From Bacteroidetes/Chlorobi group bacterium ChocPot_Mid (GTDB lineage Bacteria > Bacteroidota > Ignavibacteria > Kapaibacteriales > UBA2268): DNA of 9,637 nucleotides. Position 1 is the first letter of the stretch. Each line of letters opens with the position of its first letter. The notes under the pieces were generated by a model. The model saw nothing but the letters and a program-made list of their open reading frames with translations. It ran no database searches and was not told where the DNA came from. The DNA lies in assembly GCA_003731675.1 (NCBI GenBank), contig RCNQ01000117.1, positions 1-9,637 on the forward strand. Direction: 5' to 3'. Below, piece after piece: positions 6,597-9,637 of this stretch. Both the position numbers and the translations under genes were made by a program.

Positions 6597-7595
6597 ATGA
6601 AAAAAATATTAACTATTGTTCTGTCAATGATTATCGCAACTATTTTCCTAACAAATTGCGGTGGGAAAGGTGATGTTGTTGAAGTGAAAGGTTTAAAAGT
6701 TTATGAAGATGCGACAATGGGATTTTCTATGAAATATCCAGAGAATTGGGTTATTCAGCAGGTACCTGGTGCAAGATTTCTCGTTTTCACTTCAAGAGCT
6801 GTTAAAAGCAGATTTGTCAGATACGATGCTCAGGGTGTTGCTGGTGCAAAAATTGAAATATTATTTACCTCACTTGATTCAAATATAACGATGGATACTG
6901 TTATAGCTAACAAACTTTTTGAAAAGGACTATTATACAAATCCTGTAAAAGTTACTATTGACGGTGTACAGGCAACTAAACAAGAGTTCGATTTCGAACT
7001 GGAAGATGGTCCTTTCCATGGTGAGGTTTATTATGCCACAAAAGATAATAAAATCGCAACCACGATTTACTTTGAAGCATTTGGAGGTACTTTTGATGAA
7101 TATAAAAAAAGTTTCGATGAAATTTTAGCTTCCATAAAGTTAGGAAAGAAAATTGAAATCAAGAAGGATACTATTACTGTAGTTGAAGAAGCAGAACCAC
7201 CTTCACAGACATTGAGAACTGTTAGTGGCGAGGGTTATAGTATTGATATTCCAGACAATTTCAGTAAGGAAGGTGGAATGTATTTGGGTAAAAGAAGAGG
7301 CGATAGCTACATTAAGGTTGAGTCTTTCGATGCTTCAAAGACAAAAGATTTTGGAAAATTAGTTGAAGAAAACCGCAAGAAATTGACTGGAGCAAGTGCC
7401 GCTCAAAATATTACAATAAATGGAGAAAAAGCGGCAAAAGTAGTTTATACTCCAAGCGGAAAAGTCGCTGGGGAAATGTATTTTGTTTTGAAAAATAAAA
7501 GATTGTACAGAGTAACTATCAATTGGTTCAAAGGTGAAGAAAAAGACTTCAAACCAATATTCCAGAAATGTGTAATGACATTGAAAGTGCAGTAA
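6597..7595 (+). CDS. Lipoprotein with two repeated PsbP/Mog1-like domains
   Basis: A 332-residue predicted lipoprotein. The signal peptide is MKK, a hydrophobic segment (about 4-18) and LTNC with lipid anchor C21, again with Asn at -1. The mature protein has two related halves, roughly residues 33-181 and 207-332, joined by a charged linker. The first has GFSMKYPENW, TIDGVQATKQEF, GEVYYATKDNKIATTIYF and FDEYKKSFDEILASIKL. The second repeats these as GYSIDIPDNF, TINGEKAAKVVY, GEMYFVLKNKRLYRVTINW and FKPIFQKCVMTLKV. The pattern (an aromatic-x-hydrophobic-x-hydrophobic-P-x-x-aromatic start, then alternating strands and a final helix) resembles the PsbP/Mog1/DUF1795 fold. The fold is inferred and the function unknown; such proteins are often periplasmic or envelope lipoproteins of unclear role. 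A strong terminator follows at 7625, so it is probably the last gene of its transcript. Confidence 0.8.
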   Translation: MKKILTIVLSMIIATIFLTNCGGKGDVVEVKGLKVYEDATMGFSMKYPENWVIQQVPGARFLVFTSRAVKSRFVRYDAQGVAGAKIEILFTSLDSNITMDTVIANKLFEKDYYTNPVKVTIDGVQATKQEFDFELEDGPFHGEVYYATKDNKIATTIYFEAFGGTFDEYKKSFDEILASIKLGKKIEIKKDTITVVEEAEPPSQTLRTVSGEGYSIDIPDNFSKEGGMYLGKRRGDSYIKVESFDASKTKDFGKLVEENRKKLTGASAAQNITINGEKAAKVVYTPSGKVAGEMYFVLKNKRLYRVTINWFKGEEKDFKPIFQKCVMTLKVQ

Positions 7596-7624
7596 GAATA
7601 TTCAAAAAATATTACGTATTTTTG

Positions 7625-7655
7625 AGCAGAGGTAAATTATTATCTCTGCTTTTTT
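7625..7655 (+). terminator. Rho-independent terminator
   Basis: AGCAGAG (7625-7631) pairs perfectly with CTCTGCT (7644-7650). Pairing continues inward through one G-T pair and three A-T pairs to a four-base loop at 7636-7639. A run of six T (7650-7655) follows at once. It lies 29 bases after the stop of the two-domain lipoprotein and separates that unit from the dinD remnant and guaA. Confidence 0.9.
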
Positions 7656-7708
7656 ATTTACTGACGGAATAATATTTTAAGTATGAAAATCAAGAAGGTA
7701 ATTTTCAA

Positions 7709-7987
7709 ATGAAAAAAGAGCTTATTAAAGAATTATTCGAACAATTTGAAAATGCCTGCTACATATACGAAGGCATCGAATGTTGGAGTGCAAGGGAATT
7801 GCAGGAAATTTTTCATTATTCGCAATGGCGTAATTTTCTTAATGCAATTGAAAAAGCAAAAGAATCTTGTAAGAATGCTGGTGAGTCTATCTCAGACCAT
7901 TTTGCTGATATCAGCAAAATGGTCGAAATCGGCTCTGGCACTAGCCGTCAGGTTGATGACATTGCTCTAACACGTCATACTTGCTAA
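7709..7987 (+). pseudogene. dinD: Truncated DinD-family gene (N-terminal third only)
   Basis: The 92-residue frame matches the N-terminal part of DinD (DNA-damage-inducible protein D, about 274 residues in E. coli). Matching stretches are WSARELQEIF (E. coli WSARQLGKLL), YSQWRNF, AKESCKNAG, ISDHF, MVEIGSG and DDIALTR. Intact members continue RYACYL-x-x-QNGD; here RHTC is followed by TAA exactly where the Tyr codon is expected. Seven bases on, another frame reads FIIQN and then TGA, which could be the decayed continuation of LVVQNGD, but this is short and AT-rich. The remaining two thirds are absent, because guaA begins 124 bases later. The ATG at 7709 has AGAAGG ten bases upstream, so a short peptide could still be made. 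DinD relatives occur on mobile and phage-linked DNA and are SOS-induced in E. coli; no LexA site is evident here. Confidence 0.8.
7976..7987. repeat. 12-base direct repeat CATACTTGCTAA, copy 1
   Basis: This copy covers the last three codons and the stop of the dinD remnant. An identical copy lies 79 bases further on at 8055-8066 in the guaA leader. The match ends exactly at 12 bases on both sides. Confidence 0.65.
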
Positions 7988-8012
7988 CAAATTCATCATT
8001 CAAAATTGAATA

Positions 8013-8044
8013 TTGCAAATCAATTATTAATCTAAATAAATTTT
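8013..8044 (+). promoter_or_regulatory. guaA: Possible Bacteroidota-type promoter for guaA
   Basis: TTG at 8013-8015 and TAAATTTT at 8037-8044 are separated by 21 bases. They fit the Bacteroidota layout (TTG, 17-23 bases, TAnnTTTG) with one mismatch in the -7 box. Transcription starting near 8050 would give a leader of about 60 bases that contains the hairpin at 8060-8082. This is inferred from an AT-rich region. Confidence 0.35.
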
Positions 8045-8054
8045 TACTAATTTA

Positions 8055-8066
8055 CATACTTGCTAA
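8055..8066. repeat. 12-base direct repeat CATACTTGCTAA, copy 2
   Basis: Identical to 7976-7987. Its last seven bases, TTGCTAA, form the left arm of the inverted repeat at 8060-8082. Confidence 0.65.
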
Positions 8067-8082
8067 TTACATTTTTTAGCAA
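8060..8082 (+). promoter_or_regulatory. Inverted repeat / leader hairpin before guaA
   Basis: TTGCTAA (8060-8066) and TTAGCAA (8076-8082) are perfect inverted repeats around a nine-base spacer. Two more pairs form if A8083 is bulged out. It ends 29 bases before the guaA ATG. No T-run follows, so it is not a standard terminator. It could be a protein-binding operator or a leader hairpin, or chance; it lacks the conserved core of purine riboswitches. Confidence 0.4.
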
Positions 8083-8111
8083 AGTTAATTTTATTAATTT
8101 ATAAAGAATTT

Positions 8112-9637
8112 ATGCAGACAAAAGAAAAAATTATTATACTCGATTTCGGTTCGCAATACACTCAGCTAATTGCACGAAAAGTTCGTGAGGCAGGTGTATA
8201 TGCGGAGATTTATCCATTTAATATCACAAAACAGATATTGTTGAATTTAAATCCTAAGGGGATTATTCTTTCAGGAGGACCTTCGAGCGTTTATGAAGAG
8301 GGTTCGCCGCACCCGTCGTTCGATGTTTTTGATTTGAATATTCCCGTTCTTGGAATTTGTTACGGATTACAACTTATTGCTTACACGAAAGAAGGAAAAG
8401 TTGACAGAGCCGCAAAGCGTGAATATGGCAGAGCTGAGTTGATTATTGATAGCGGAGATGACCTTTTGAAGGATGTTTCACAGGGTTCAACGGTTTGGAT
8501 GAGTCATGGTGATGCTTTAATCGAACCACCCGAAAATTTTGAGATAATCGGGCATTCGGGAAATTCTCCTATTTGTGCAATCCGTTCTAAAGACAGGAAA
8601 ATATTTGGTGTGCAGTTTCATCCGGAAGTACACCATACAAGCGAAGGAAATAAAATATTATCGAATTTTGTAAGAAATATTTGCGGATGCACGGAGCAAT
8701 GGAATGCCGAATCATTTATCGAAAATCAGATTAAATCAATACGTGAACAGATAGGAAATGAAAATGTAATTCTTGCATTAAGCGGAGGGGTGGACTCTAC
8801 TGTTGCAGCAGTTCTGTTGCATAAGGCGATTGGTGAACAGCTTCATTGTGTTCATGTTGATACTGGTGTTATGCGTCTGAATGAAAGCAAGATGATAGTG
8901 GACTTGTTCAAAGAATCCTTCCATATACCGATTGAACTTGTTGATGCTTCAGAAATATTTTTAGGAAAACTCGATGGTGTTTCCGAACCAGAAAAGAAAA
9001 GAAAAATAATCGGTGCAACATTCATTGAAGTTTTTGAAAAGTCTGCAAAATCTCATCGTGACGTAAAATGGCTGGCTCAAGGTACATTGTATCCTGATGT
9101 CATTGAATCTGTATCTGTCAAAGGACCATCTGCAACTATCAAGTCGCATCACAATGTCGGTGGTTTACCTGATATAATGAATTTAAAACTAATCGAGCCT
9201 TTTCGTGAATTATTCAAAGATGAGGTACGAGCTGTAGGAAGAAAACTTGGAGTCCCAGAATGGTTTATCGAACGTCATCCTTTCCCTGGTCCAGGTTTAG
9301 CGATTCGGATTCTTGGAGAAGTAACCAAAAAGCGAATTAATATTTTGCAATTAGCTGACGAAATTTACATAGAGGAAATCAGAAAAGCTGGACTTTATAA
9401 TGAAATCTGGCAGGCATTTGCTGTATTGCTTCCCGTGAAAAGCGTTGGTGTAATGGGTGACGAACGCACTTACGAATACACCTGTGCTTTGCGTGCAGTA
9501 ACCAGTGTTGACGGAATGACAGCAGACTGGTATCCGATGCCTTATGAAGTGCTTGCCAAAATGAGCAACAGGATAATAAACGAGATACGAGGTATTAACC
9601 GTGTAACTTATGATATTACGAGTAAGCCGCCTGGGAC
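8112..9637 (+). CDS. guaA: GMP synthase (glutamine-hydrolysing), 3' end cut by window edge
   Basis: GuaA converts XMP to GMP using ATP and ammonia released from glutamine, the last step of guanine nucleotide synthesis. From the ATG at 8112, 508 codons are open to the window edge. The N-terminal class I amidotransferase has LDFGSQYTQLIARKVRE, SGGPSSVYE and GICYGLQ with nucleophile C83, then QFHPEV with H170 and E172. The ATP-pyrophosphatase domain has the P-loop LSGGVDST (S224 begins SGGVDS) and WLAQGTLYPDVIES. The C-terminal dimerisation domain has HPFPGPGLAIR (from H389), KSVGVMGDERTY and SKPPG at the edge. Family members end about five residues later (TIEWE), so almost the whole gene is here, about 513 residues expected. 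The start has only a weak AAAG upstream. All catalytic motifs are intact. Confidence 0.97.
   Translation, partial: MQTKEKIIILDFGSQYTQLIARKVREAGVYAEIYPFNITKQILLNLNPKGIILSGGPSSVYEEGSPHPSFDVFDLNIPVLGICYGLQLIAYTKEGKVDRAAKREYGRAELIIDSGDDLLKDVSQGSTVWMSHGDALIEPPENFEIIGHSGNSPICAIRSKDRKIFGVQFHPEVHHTSEGNKILSNFVRNICGCTEQWNAESFIENQIKSIREQIGNENVILALSGGVDSTVAAVLLHKAIGEQLHCVHVDTGVMRLNESKMIVDLFKESFHIPIELVDASEIFLGKLDGVSEPEKKRKIIGATFIEVFEKSAKSHRDVKWLAQGTLYPDVIESVSVKGPSATIKSHHNVGGLPDIMNLKLIEPFRELFKDEVRAVGRKLGVPEWFIERHPFPGPGLAIRILGEVTKKRINILQLADEIYIEEIRKAGLYNEIWQAFAVLLPVKSVGVMGDERTYEYTCALRAVTSVDGMTADWYPMPYEVLAKMSNRIINEIRGINRVTYDITSKPPG

Noticed and set aside
6592..6600. ATG ATA TGA minimal frame overlapping the start of the two-domain lipoprotein
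   Set aside because: The Shine-Dalgarno spacing favours the ATG at 6597; a two-codon frame has no supporting evidence.
7683..7712. Nine-codon reading frame (ATG at 7683) ending in TGA that overlaps the dinD ATG, possible leader peptide
   Set aside because: Too short, with no Shine-Dalgarno site and no run of regulatory codons; likely chance, and the downstream gene is itself broken.
7988..8111. Purine riboswitch before guaA
   Set aside because: No three-way-junction layout or conserved core of the purine riboswitch is visible; only a simple short hairpin is present.
8961..9152. 63-codon minus-strand frame inside guaA
   Set aside because: It lies within the strongly conserved guaA coding region and has no recognisable motif.

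Overview
This AT-rich window carries ordinary bacterial housekeeping genes plus two lipoprotein genes, a membrane transporter and one broken gene. Three things suggest the Bacteroidota/Chlorobiota (FCB) lineage, perhaps an Ignavibacteria- or Kapabacteria-like organism: low GC, weak or absent Shine-Dalgarno sites at several starts, and several upstream elements resembling the Bacteroidota -7 consensus TAnnTTTG. This is inferred from style and gene content; there is no rRNA or other marker that would settle it.

Layout. The left edge (minus strand) holds infC (translation initiation factor IF-3), followed by the first two codons of what is very probably rpmI (ribosomal protein L35), the usual infC-rpmI order. 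A 261-base AT-rich spacer separates infC from a plus-strand PPP-family phosphatase gene and a YeiH-type (putative sulfate exporter family) membrane protein. Convergent to these, on the minus strand, is a two-gene unit: pdxB (vitamin B6 synthesis) with a methyltransferase gene whose start overlaps the pdxB stop. Divergent from pdxB is panB (pantothenate/CoA synthesis), followed closely by a small lipoprotein with a CX4CH haem-c-like motif. A second lipoprotein with two repeated domains follows, with its own Shine-Dalgarno site and a strong intrinsic terminator.

The right end holds a DinD-family gene cut to its N-terminal third, and then guaA (GMP synthase), which runs off the window about five codons before its expected end. 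A 12-base direct repeat links the stop of the broken dinD to the guaA leader, where the second copy forms one arm of a hairpin.

Functionally, the recognisable genes cover translation initiation, cofactor synthesis (B6, B5) and purine synthesis. I see no CRISPR array, tRNA, rRNA, insertion sequence or clear defence or biosynthetic cluster. The items most worth a second look are the pdxB-methyltransferase coupling, the dinD remnant with its linked repeat, and the CX4CH lipoprotein. None of these is strong evidence of a new system.
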